A program made the translations under genes and the position numbers. DNA of 53,202 nt, from the NCBI GenBank assembly GCA_944324045.1, contig CALUUT010000065.1, positions 1 through 53,202 on the forward strand, read 5' to 3'. Origin of the DNA: an uncultured Desulfovibrionaceae bacterium (GTDB lineage Bacteria > Desulfobacterota > Desulfovibrionia > Desulfovibrionales > Desulfovibrionaceae). Positions 46,366-53,202 of this stretch are shown piece by piece. The notes under the pieces were generated by a model. The model was given only the letters and a program-made list of their open reading frames with translations. It ran no database searches and was not told where the DNA came from. Numbering within the stretch: position 1 is the first letter of the stretch; every line of letters starts with the position of its first letter.

Positions 46366-46514
46366 ACTTTTATCCTTAAAAGACAAACAAAGGGTGACAA
46401 ACCGCAACAACTTTTGTAAAGAGCCCTTCTAGGGCCAAACGCCCTGATTTGTAAAGCCGGGACGCGCCGAATTTTTTTGAAAAACCGCCGCCGGGCGTTA
46501 TGGAATGAAGAATC

Positions 46515-47726
46515 ATGCAAATCATTGTCCTGACCTCCGCATCCAATTCCAGCGGCGGAACCCGCCAGGCGCTCTATCTTGTAAAAGGACTCATGGAAAA
46601 AGGCCATGAGGTGCTTTTTTTCACCCCGCCTGACGCGAGTTTGCGCGCAAGAGGCTATGACGCTCCCTGGGCCGATCTTCCGGCGAATCCTTCGCGCTGG
46701 CGGGCCGCTCTTGAAGCCCATATGAGAAAAGATGCGCCGTGCATCGTGCAGGCCTTTCACAACAAAGCGGTCAAGACGCTCTCGCTTGCCGGACTTGTCT
46801 GGCGCCTGCAAAAAAGACCCGTGGCCTGTTTCGGCTACCGGGGGGTCATCTATTCTCCGCGCAACCCTCTGCCCTACCTTTCTCCGGGCATGGCGGGCTT
46901 TATCGCCAATTCGCACGCCAGCGCCCGCGCAATCCGGCGCATCTCTCTGGGGCTTGCGCCTGTGCATGTCGTATACAACGCCATTCCGGCCGAACGGCTT
47001 ATTCCGACGCAAACGCCGGAAGCGGTAAAAGCGCGGCTTGGCATCGCGCCTGACGCGTTTGTCGTCGGCACGCTGACAGGCAATGCGGAAATAAAAGGCG
47101 TGCAGGTTTTGCTTCCGGCCTTTGCAAAAGCCCTGCATGAAGGGCTGATTCCGGCGGGCAGCGTACTCGTGCAGCTGGGCGTAAGCGCTGAAAAATGGAC
47201 GCCGCTTTGCCAAAAACTGGGCATCAGCCACGCGGTGCGCATCATCTCCCACACCGACGCGGTCGCGGACTACCTGCAATGCATGAATATATACGCGTTG
47301 GCCTCGCTGTCCGAATCCCTGCCCAATGCGCTCATTGAAGCCATGTGCATGGGGCTTCCGGCCGTGGGGACCGCGGTGGGCGGGGTTCCGGAGCTTTTGC
47401 GTCCGCTGCCGGACGGCGCCGTGGCCCGCGATGTTCCCGCCTTGCGTGAAAACGGGAAGCGCAATGAAGAAAACGGGACTGGTCTGGCGAAACCAGCCGT
47501 TGAACTTCCCGAAGGAATACATGAAACAGACGGCGGCATCCTGGTTCCGCCCGGCGACCCAGACGCCCTTGCCGCGGCGCTGGGAACGCTCAGCCGCTCG
47601 CCTGAACTGCAAAAAATGATGGCGCAAAACAATCTGTCCCGCCGCGGCGCATTTGAGCCCAAACGCCGCACGGACGCCATAGAGGCCATATACCTTGACG
47701 CGCTTGCCCGGCGCGGCGTTTTGTGA
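46515..47726 (+). CDS. glycosyltransferase family 4 protein
   Basis: A 403-residue GT-B enzyme. The N-terminal SNSSGGTRQALYLVKGLMEKGHEV loop binds the acceptor side, and FIANSHASARAI is a common inter-domain motif. The donor half has VVGTLTGNAEIKGVQVLLPAF and ALASLSESLPNALIEAMCMGLPAVGT (EX7E), as in GT4. A polar insert of about 30 residues (RENGKRNEENGTGLAK) interrupts the usual GGVPE...GILVPPGD segment. It probably acts in surface polysaccharide synthesis; substrate unknown. No strong ribosome-binding site was seen. The neighbours (argF, tRNA-Thr) give no clue. Confidence 0.85.
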   Translation: MQIIVLTSASNSSGGTRQALYLVKGLMEKGHEVLFFTPPDASLRARGYDAPWADLPANPSRWRAALEAHMRKDAPCIVQAFHNKAVKTLSLAGLVWRLQKRPVACFGYRGVIYSPRNPLPYLSPGMAGFIANSHASARAIRRISLGLAPVHVVYNAIPAERLIPTQTPEAVKARLGIAPDAFVVGTLTGNAEIKGVQVLLPAFAKALHEGLIPAGSVLVQLGVSAEKWTPLCQKLGISHAVRIISHTDAVADYLQCMNIYALASLSESLPNALIEAMCMGLPAVGTAVGGVPELLRPLPDGAVARDVPALRENGKRNEENGTGLAKPAVELPEGIHETDGGILVPPGDPDALAAALGTLSRSPELQKMMAQNNLSRRGAFEPKRRTDAIEAIYLDALARRGVL

Positions 47727-47786
47727 CCCAAAACGCGCAATGCCCGCCGCATCCGGTTTCAAAAACCCCTTTTGCCGCATGTTTGA

Positions 47787-47815
47787 CTTGACATTTTACG
47801 CCTTGATCCGTAAAA
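47787..47815 (+). promoter_or_regulatory. candidate promoter for tRNA-Thr
   Basis: A perfect TTGACA (47787-47792) is followed after 17 bases by TAAAAG (47810-47815). The transcript would have a leader of about 105 bases before the tRNA, which is long but possible for tRNA processing. Confidence 0.45.
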
Positions 47816-47926
47816 GCACTTGCGTACCGGCGTCCATTTCATGCCGGTGCGCACAGGCGGGATGTGTGTTTTGCGAAAAATACGCGCAGAACGCCAGAAA
47901 AAGAATATCGCTGATTTTTCCAGCAA

Positions 47927-48002
47927 GCCGGAGTAACTCAGTTGGTAGAGTAGCTGATTCGTAATCAGCAAGTCGTGAGTTCAAGTCTCATCTCCGGCTC
48001 CA
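47927..48002 (+). tRNA. tRNA-Thr (anticodon CGT)
   Basis: A 76-base cloverleaf: acceptor GCCGGAG/CTCCGGC, D-loop AACTCAGTTGGTAGAG, anticodon stem GCTGA/TCAGC with loop TTCGTAA (anticodon CGT, reading ACG), T-arm with TTCAAGT, discriminator T and an encoded CCA. It stands alone, followed by a strong terminator. No second copy of its 3' end, as an integration site would leave, was found in the window. Confidence 0.95.
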
Positions 48003-48013
48003 TCATAACTAAT

Positions 48014-48043
48014 AAGGGCTCGAAGCCGCGGCTTCGAGCCCTT
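48014..48043. terminator. terminator after tRNA-Thr
   Basis: AAGGGCTCGAAGCC (48014-48027) pairs perfectly with GGCTTCGAGCCCTT (48030-48043): 14 pairs around GC. The tail on the plus strand is CCTCTTAT. It may also stop the converging aldo/keto reductase transcript. Confidence 0.8.
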
Positions 48044-48121
48044 CCTCTTATAAACGACAGCCCGCAACGCCGCAAAAGCCGCCAATACGCTGCAATCGCG
48101 GCGCCGCCATGTCTTTTCTCT

Positions 48122-49246
48122 TTAGGCCAACGCCTGCGCTGTTTTGGCAAGCTCCTCCCGGATGGCGATATGCTGCGGGCACTCTCTTTCACAGGCCCCG
48201 CAGTGTATGCATTCGCCGGCTTTCTTCTTGCCATGTCCGCCGACCAGCCAGCCTTCCCAGTGAAGCGCCGCCGCCTTGTCGCCGTAAAGGGTCAGGTAAT
48301 TCATGGCGGTGAACGAACCGGAAATGCCGATGTCGTTCGGGCAGACCTTCGCGCAGTAATTGCATGTCGTGCAGGGGATAAGCGGAATGCGCCCAAGCTC
48401 TTCCTGCGCGGCTTTCAGCGTGCGCCGCTGCGCGTCCGTAAGCCCGGAAAAACCCTTTATGGATGCAATATTGTCCTGCATTTGCTCCACATTGCTCATG
48501 CCCGAAAGAACCGTGAGAACGCCTTCCATGTCCGCGGCAAAGCGTATGGCCCACGATGAGATGGAGCGTTCCGGCTCCGCTTCTTGCAGGATTTTTTTGA
48601 CGGACGCCGGCGGATTGGCCAGCAGGCCGCCCTTGACGGGCTCCATGACGATAACCGGTTTGCCGTATTTTCTCGCCACATCGTAGCAACGCCTGGACTG
48701 CACGGCCGGATACTCCCAGTCGGCATAATTGATCTGCAGTTGCACGAATTCCATTTCCGGATGCCTGATTAAAATTTCTTCCAGTTCTTCCGGCGTGGAA
48801 TGGAAAGAAAAGCCGACATGGCGAATGAGCCCTTCCGCTTTCTTTTGCTGCACAAAACGCCACATGTCGTACTCGTCGAAAACGCGGGTGCGGCTTTCTC
48901 CAAGGTTGTGCAGCAGATAAAAATCAAAATACCCCGCGCCGGTCCGCTGCAGCGAGGTTTCAAACTGGGCTATGGCTTCTTCCCTGTTTTTGCAGTCAAT
49001 CCAGGCGGCGTTCTTGGTCGCCAGTTGAAATGCGTCGCGCGGATGCCGCTCCACCAGCGCCTGCCGGATGGCGTCTTCGCTGCCCGGATAGGCCCAGGCC
49101 GTGTCAAAATACGTAAAGCCCGCATCAAGAAACATATCCACCATCTGCTTTACCTGTTCCAGGTCGATGGTTTCATTGTCCTCAAGTTTGGGCAGCCGCA
49201 TCAAGCCAAAACCAAGCTTTCCGATATCTTTTCCCAAATGCGACAT
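48122..49246 (-). CDS. aldo/keto reductase with C-terminal 4Fe-4S ferredoxin domain
   Basis: A 374-residue protein. Residues 1-270 form the TIM-barrel aldo/keto reductase, with LGFGLMRLP, the catalytic Asp-Tyr region FDTAWAYPGSE, Lys in ATKNAAW and His in YLLHNLGES. The C-terminal part carries two Fe-S motifs, CTTCNYCAKVCP and CIHCGACERECP. The combination is a known anaerobe family whose physiological substrates are mostly unknown. AAAGGAG precedes ATG 49246; the frame extends another 264 bases upstream without support. It lies downstream of an MFS gene on the same strand. Confidence 0.93.
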   Translation of the reverse strand: MSHLGKDIGKLGFGLMRLPKLEDNETIDLEQVKQMVDMFLDAGFTYFDTAWAYPGSEDAIRQALVERHPRDAFQLATKNAAWIDCKNREEAIAQFETSLQRTGAGYFDFYLLHNLGESRTRVFDEYDMWRFVQQKKAEGLIRHVGFSFHSTPEELEEILIRHPEMEFVQLQINYADWEYPAVQSRRCYDVARKYGKPVIVMEPVKGGLLANPPASVKKILQEAEPERSISSWAIRFAADMEGVLTVLSGMSNVEQMQDNIASIKGFSGLTDAQRRTLKAAQEELGRIPLIPCTTCNYCAKVCPNDIGISGSFTAMNYLTLYGDKAAALHWEGWLVGGHGKKKAGECIHCGACERECPQHIAIREELAKTAQALA

Positions 49247-49481
49247 ATGCTCTCTCCTTTCGGCCGCTGTCTTGCAAACAACGCTTGCCGCTTTGCGTGC
49301 GCCGCGGCATGACGCATGCCTAACGTTTGCAGGCTCAAATTTTTTGCCAATTGATAATACTATATCTGACGCAAAAAAAGCGGTAGCCCATTTCTCTAAA
49401 TTTTTTGCCTGTTTCTCCGCCAGACTGAAAACTGTATGCCGTTTCAGCGATGCGCCCGCCGGATTCAGCCCCGGAAAAACA

Positions 49482-49516
49482 AAAGAAACGCCGGCTGGAG
49501 GGGAAGCCAACCGGCG
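49482..49516 (-). terminator. candidate terminator of the MFS gene
   Basis: CGCCGG (49489-49494) pairs with CCGGCG (49511-49516), extended by three pairs after a mismatch. On the minus strand the following bases are T-rich (TTTCTTTTGTTTTT). It lies about 30 bases after the MFS stop. Confidence 0.65.
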
Positions 49517-49547
49517 CGCAACGAGGGGACACGATCAAAGACGTTCG

Positions 49548-50993
49548 CTATGCCTTTTCTCTCCCGGCCTGTTCAGCAGCTCCGGAATGTCTGGACCGCA
49601 TTTCCTTGCTGCTGATAAAAGCTGAAGAGAAGCCAAGGAAGGCAAAAAACGCAAAGATGATCATGCCCACGCGCATGGAAAAAAGAAGTTCGGGAAGGGT
49701 GCGCTCGTTCACAGCGGCTCCGCCCATCACCAGAGAAAAAATAATGGTCACGGCCGTAATGCTGATGACCATGCCCACAACGCGCATGGTGCCTATAAGG
49801 CCGGAAGCCACGCCGTACTCTTTAGGCTCGACCGAGCCCATGATGACCAGCGTATTCGGGATGATGAACACGCCGTAGCCCACACCGATGAACAAAAGCT
49901 CCACCGGAATGAGATACAGCGCAAAACTGCGTCCCACAGTGCCCGCGATGCACAAAAGGCAGACGCAAATGATGCCCACCCCAAGATTCGAGAGCTTGCC
50001 GGGGTCCACACGGTCGGCAAGCTTGCCAAGAGACGGCGACAAAAGCACCATGACCAGCGGCTGCACCAGAAGAATCACGCCCGCGACGCGCGGAGACAGA
50101 TGCAGGGAGTATTGCAGATAAAGGCTCATGAAGAACGTCAGGCCGAAAATCGAGGCGTAGTTTCCCATGGCCGCGAGCAGTCCAAAGGTCAAAACCTTGT
50201 TTGAGCGCAACAAATGGACATTGACAAGCGGGCTTTTTACGCGCTTTTCAAGGTGATAAAAGGCCACTATGCCAATCACGCCGACCGCCAGAATAATCCA
50301 GCCCGCCACAGTGGCCGTGCGCGACGCGCCGGCCATGAACAGCAAAAGCGCAAGCGCGTACACAATGCCGCCCTTGTAGTCCATCTTTTCATTTTGCAGC
50401 TCGCAACGGGCCCGCCAAAGGCGCATGAGCCCGAAGACGCTCAAAACGACGCACACGGGCGTGACCGTGTAGAACAAAGAACGCCAGCCGAACTGCGAGG
50501 TCAGCAAGCCGCCGATGACCGGGCCTGCGGACATGCCGCCGTAAATGAATCCGGAAAGCACCCCGAACTTGCGCCCGCGCACTTCAGGCGGAAACAGGGA
50601 AGAAATAAGCGACAGGGACACGGAAAGCACTATGGCCGCCGCCAACCCCTGGAAAAAACGCACGCCTATGAACACATTGATATCATGAACAAAACCCAGA
50701 ATCGCGGTGAATATCGTAAAAAGGACGAAACCGCCGGAAAAAACCTTGCCATATCCCACGATATCGCCAAGACGGCCGAAGGTCAGCATGCTCATGGCCA
50801 TGGGCAGAAGATAAAACTGCTCGACAAACCCCAGCTGCAGGGCTGATGCGTTCATCTCCTTGCCAAGGGAAGGAATGGCCAGGCCGACGCCTGACACCAT
50901 GTACGGAATAATGAATTGGGAAAAACAGATAATCCAGAAAAGTTTGTTGACGGTTGATTCATGCAGTCCGTGCGACTGTTGCGCCCCTTCCAT
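49548..50993 (-). CDS. MFS transporter, DHA2 (EmrB/QacA-like) family
   Basis: A 481-residue inner-membrane protein with about 14 helices. The motif between helices 2 and 3 is GRLGDIVGYGKVF (MFS motif A); RFFQGLAAAIVLSVSLSLISSLFP and GFIYGGMSAGPVIGGLL (motif C-like, antiporter type) follow. Such proteins export drugs or metabolites in exchange for protons; the substrate is unknown. GGAGG lies 6 bases before ATG 50993. The upstream region is long and partly AT-rich, and no adjacent regulator gene is present. Confidence 0.92.
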   Translation of the reverse strand: MEGAQQSHGLHESTVNKLFWIICFSQFIIPYMVSGVGLAIPSLGKEMNASALQLGFVEQFYLLPMAMSMLTFGRLGDIVGYGKVFSGGFVLFTIFTAILGFVHDINVFIGVRFFQGLAAAIVLSVSLSLISSLFPPEVRGRKFGVLSGFIYGGMSAGPVIGGLLTSQFGWRSLFYTVTPVCVVLSVFGLMRLWRARCELQNEKMDYKGGIVYALALLLFMAGASRTATVAGWIILAVGVIGIVAFYHLEKRVKSPLVNVHLLRSNKVLTFGLLAAMGNYASIFGLTFFMSLYLQYSLHLSPRVAGVILLVQPLVMVLLSPSLGKLADRVDPGKLSNLGVGIICVCLLCIAGTVGRSFALYLIPVELLFIGVGYGVFIIPNTLVIMGSVEPKEYGVASGLIGTMRVVGMVISITAVTIIFSLVMGGAAVNERTLPELLFSMRVGMIIFAFFAFLGFSSAFISSKEMRSRHSGAAEQAGREKA

Positions 50994-51202
50994 AGCCAGC
51001 CTCCTCTCCTGCCGCCGCATTACGCAAGCAGGACACGGCACATCTGAATTCAATTTCATCATCCATGTGCGGCGACTTGGCGCTTGCCTGAACATTCCGG
51101 CGAGGACGACAGCCGGGGTGTCTCACGTCCCGGCTCCAAAAACTCCGGAAAGTACGTACGGCATAGTAGACGGCAAGCGCCGGCCGCGCATGTAACCCAA
51201 AA
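50994..51202. other. G+C-rich leader of the MFS gene
   Basis: No gene is supported in these 209 bases; the frame of the MFS gene is open upstream but unlike the family. It joins the AT-rich island at about 51203. Confidence 0.5.
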
Positions 51203-51370
51203 AAACAGCATACCTAATGCGCATGGCGCATAACAAACATTTTTGGAAGCAAATTCATCACACGTTTAGTACGAACAGTTCGCTTGTTCCTTAGCAAATT
51301 TTGGACCAACACATCATGTCTTGTCTATTATGTGACAAATATTGAATATTTTGGAAAGTTCCCATAATAT

Positions 51371-51396
51371 TGTAAAATATATTTACACTATGTAAA
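51371..51396. promoter_or_regulatory. overlapping TGTAAA/TTTACA inverted repeats
   Basis: TGTAAA (51371-51376), TTTACA (51382-51387) and TGTAAA (51391-51396) form two interlocked inverted repeats with spacers of five and three bases. The arrangement suggests a dimeric regulator site; the protein is unknown. Confidence 0.45.
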
Positions 51397-51483
51397 CAAG
51401 TGAAACACATCCTAATATTCTGTATCCTGTTAAAAAAATTTACAAAAAGCAAAAAAAACTTCGCAGGAAAAAATGTTATATTT

Positions 51484-51499
51484 TTTTACATATGTAAAA
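51484..51499. promoter_or_regulatory. 16-base perfect palindrome TTTTACATATGTAAAA
   Basis: A perfect palindrome containing the same TTTACA/TGTAAA half-sites as the cluster 100 bases upstream. A further single TTTACA lies near 51439. Candidate operator for the MFS or Smr gene; inference only. Confidence 0.5.
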
Positions 51500-51582
51500 T
51501 AATATTACATTTTTTTTCAAAACCAAACACCCTGTTGAGGTATGTTTCTAACATAAAACATATAACCATTTCAAGGAATCAA

Positions 51583-51612
51583 ATGAAGCGTCCGACTTTT
51601 TGCAAGCCTTGA
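51583..51612 (+). CDS. possible nine-codon leader peptide
   Basis: ATG with AAGGA five bases upstream opens a frame encoding MKRPTFCKP and a stop. It is followed by an inverted repeat CACGTT (51618-51623) / AACGTG (51640-51645). It could be a leader peptide of the Smr gene, 194 bases downstream, or a chance occurrence; nothing beyond spacing supports it. Confidence 0.2.
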   Translation: MKRPTFCKP

Positions 51613-51805
51613 CAGCCCACGTTGAAAAGGACACAAAAAAACGTGACAGATTCAGATTGCAAAAATAAAATCAACTGCTTTAGAGTGCCCATATGACGCA
51701 TTGCCGCGCCATCTTGGCCCTGCTGATATGCAAAAAATCCGGCGGCCCAAGCGGTCACGCCCGGACAGACAAGCGCGAGGTGCGCTGAAAAAGGATACTG
51801 GAATC

Positions 51806-53050
51806 ATGAACAAGCGCGCAATGGAAAGCCGGAACAAAGAAGGGCGCGGCCAGGACGCCGGCGCTGCGGCTCAAAACAGTTTTAAAGCGGACAATCCCTT
51901 TCATTCTTTGGACGTTTCCCTTTTTCCCAAAAAGAACAATGCGGCCGGGCATGAACCGCGCGTCTCCAAAAAATCCTTCAGACTCGCGGACAATGTGCCC
52001 CAGGACGAAGACTCCTTTGCTGAACTTATGCGCTTAAGCGGGGTTGAGACGCTGCCGCCTAAGGGCCTCATCTCTGAACCGGCGGAAAAAAACGCAAACG
52101 CCAAAGCGCGCGCCGCGCGGCAAACGCGCGCGCCAGGCGCGCGCCACGCTGCGGATGCCTCCGGGTCCATTGAGACCTTCCGGGAAAACAGGCTTGCCGC
52201 GCAACTGCAAAACGCCATGCGCGCAAGCGCTGAACGGTTTGAGTCCAGGCGTCGCGAGTCCGATGCGAAACGCGAACCCCTTGTCTTTTCCACGCTTGGC
52301 GAGGCGCGCGGATTTAAAAACGTAAGTCTTGAAAAGAAGGCGTCCGAAGCGTCCGAAGCCCCTGCTGAAAAAACGCGCCGCGCCGGGCCTGAAAACCGCG
52401 CTGTAAAAGAACGCCGCGATATTCCGGCGGCGTGGCGGGATGAGGAGCCCAAAGGTCCGGCTCAGGATGCCGACGATATGGCCCTGTTCGCCAAGGCCGT
52501 GGGCGGCGTGGCCCCTCTTGACCGCAAAGGCCGCGACATTCCGCTTGCTCCGTCCAAAAAGCCCGGACCGGGCGAAACGTCCGACATTCAGGCGCTCCAG
52601 GATTTGATAGACGGCAAGCTCGAATTCGCCATGGAAATGAGCGAGGAATACATCGAAGGTCATGTCATAGGTCTGGACCACCTGGTCATCGCAAAGATGC
52701 GCGCCGGGAACTACCACCCCGAAGCGCATCTCGACATGCACGGCCTTAATGCGAATCAGGCTTATGAACGCCTTGTGGGCTTCATGCGCGGCGCATATTA
52801 TAAGGGGTTTCGCTGCGTGCTGGTCATACCGGGCCGCGGCAAAAACTCGCCTGACGGGCTTGGGGTATTGCGGGAAAAGCTGCAGCTCTGGCTTACGCAG
52901 GAGCCTTTCAGGCGCGTTGTGCTGGCGTTTTGCACGGCCCAGGCCGTGCATGGCGGCCCCGGCGCTTTATATGTGCTGTTGCGCAAGTACAAAAAAAACC
53001 GCGGCAAAATTCATTGGGATCGGCTTCCGGCGGATCCGGACCTGTATTAG
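51806..53050 (+). CDS. stand-alone Smr-domain protein with long disordered N-terminus
   Basis: A 414-residue protein. About 280 N-terminal residues are polar and low-complexity, rich in A, E, K and R, and probably disordered. The C-terminal 100 residues are an Smr domain: LDMHGLNANQAYERLVGFMRGAYYKGFRCVLVIPGRGKNSPDG, then VVLAFCTAQAVHGGPGALYVLLR. The LDMHG and PGRG motifs replace the LDLHG and HGxG found in active Smr nucleases. It resembles YdaA/SmrA-type proteins. Endonuclease or ribosome-linked roles are known for the family. The start is at 51806 with AAGGA upstream. The last gene of the window. Confidence 0.85.
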   Translation: MNKRAMESRNKEGRGQDAGAAAQNSFKADNPFHSLDVSLFPKKNNAAGHEPRVSKKSFRLADNVPQDEDSFAELMRLSGVETLPPKGLISEPAEKNANAKARAARQTRAPGARHAADASGSIETFRENRLAAQLQNAMRASAERFESRRRESDAKREPLVFSTLGEARGFKNVSLEKKASEASEAPAEKTRRAGPENRAVKERRDIPAAWRDEEPKGPAQDADDMALFAKAVGGVAPLDRKGRDIPLAPSKKPGPGETSDIQALQDLIDGKLEFAMEMSEEYIEGHVIGLDHLVIAKMRAGNYHPEAHLDMHGLNANQAYERLVGFMRGAYYKGFRCVLVIPGRGKNSPDGLGVLREKLQLWLTQEPFRRVVLAFCTAQAVHGGPGALYVLLRKYKKNRGKIHWDRLPADPDLY

Positions 53051-53202
53051 AAACCGCCGCATGAAAAATGCGCGGCGCGCCGCCCTGTCATCAAAGCCGG
53101 CGTCTTTTTCCGGCGCGCAAATAAGGGGCAACGCCGCAAAACCGGCTTCAGGGCCGGGCCGGGCGCGCCTTGTCCGGCCCGGCCGGACGCAGGGTCAACA
53201 GA

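Larger units (their letters stand above)
51203..51805. other. AT-rich intergenic island with clustered palindromes
   Basis: From about 51200 to 51600 the composition shifts abruptly to A+T-rich against a G+C-rich chromosome. No convincing gene is present: the open frame from 51400 to 51612 reads as a low-complexity K/F/I-rich peptide. Palindromes include ATGCGC-ATG-GCGCAT (51217-51231), CGAA-CAG-TTCG near 51272, and the TTTACA/TGTAAA series at 51371-51396 and 51484-51499. It separates the divergent MFS and Smr genes, so it should hold their promoters; none could be assigned with confidence. Confidence 0.7.

Noticed and set aside
44560..46419. A 619-codon open frame on the plus strand opposite argH and argF
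   Set aside because: Both genes underneath are unmistakable and the frame has no ribosome-binding site or domain; it is a compositional shadow.
46413..46456. Direct repeat TTTGTAAAG (46413-46421 and 46448-46456) as an arginine-regulator operator before argF
   Set aside because: It does not fit the palindromic ARG box, and two nine-base copies can occur by chance.
47927..48002. tRNA-Thr as a possible integration site
   Set aside because: No integrase gene, no repeated tRNA 3' end and no composition change directly after it; neighbours are ordinary genes.
51203..51600. AT-rich island as a replication origin
   Set aside because: No cluster of DnaA boxes (TTATNCACA), no dnaA/dnaN/gidA neighbours and no A/T-rich 13-mer series; the repeated motif is different.
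1..53202. CRISPR arrays, insertion sequences, phage genes
   Set aside because: No regularly spaced repeats, transposase, integrase or phage structural motifs were found on either strand.

Overview
The window is a G+C-rich stretch of a bacterial chromosome, most likely from the sulfate-reducing Desulfovibrionaceae (Desulfovibrionales). The basis is gene order as I know it from that family: rpmB / YceD (DUF177) - rpmF - plsX - fabH ... fabG - acpP - fabF - glyA, then rpoD - dnaG - mutS2 - yqeY - rpsU and hup - rsmA. Protein sequences fit, for example an S21 protein and a primary sigma factor of Desulfovibrio type. Genus cannot be fixed from the sequence alone. There is no phage, plasmid, CRISPR or insertion-sequence signature.

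Layout. 1-2131: the 3' end of a NYN-domain gene and two lipoproteins (Sel1-repeat and small). 2316-11840: ribosomal proteins L28 and L32, YceD, and a fatty-acid/phospholipid operon (plsX, fabH, fabG, acpP, fabF) ending in glyA and a strong terminator. A c-di-GMP phosphodiesterase (HD-GYP) gene sits inside the fab cluster. 11866-15351: two tandem secreted YgiW-type OB-fold genes followed by an OmpR-type response regulator and a QseC-type kinase, with a PmrA/QseB-like box in front. 15535-22800 (minus): rpsU, yqeY, mutS2, dnaG, rpoD. 23105-32850 (minus): two glycosyltransferases, a secreted unknown, a HisD-like protein, a diverged EF-G, a DUF2062 protein, rsmA, hup and a 57-residue membrane protein. 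33022-35030: a pseudo-receiver/GAF protein and a queuosine-precursor transporter. 35117-40385: mgtE diverging from nadC-nadA-nadB. 40548-46365 (minus): a large MscS-type channel, an RRM protein, argH and argF. 46515-53050: a glycosyltransferase, tRNA-Thr(CGT), an Fe-S aldo/keto reductase, an MFS transporter, an unusually AT-rich intergenic region and a stand-alone Smr protein.

Most genes are housekeeping, and their operons are delimited by clear stem-loop terminators. The most unusual signals are not protein-coding. First, a dispersed repeat with core CTCAAACCACAGAGGAAGAT occurs four times (one copy degenerate), each time in the sense orientation just 3' of a stop codon and once fused to a terminator. 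Second, a direct-repeat TTAAG-N5/6-TTAAG box precedes the ygiW/two-component operon, suggesting autoregulation. Third, an AT-rich island before the Smr gene carries clustered TTTACA/TGTAAA palindromes. Start codons were chosen from ribosome-binding sites and family N-termini, so several differ from the longest open frame.
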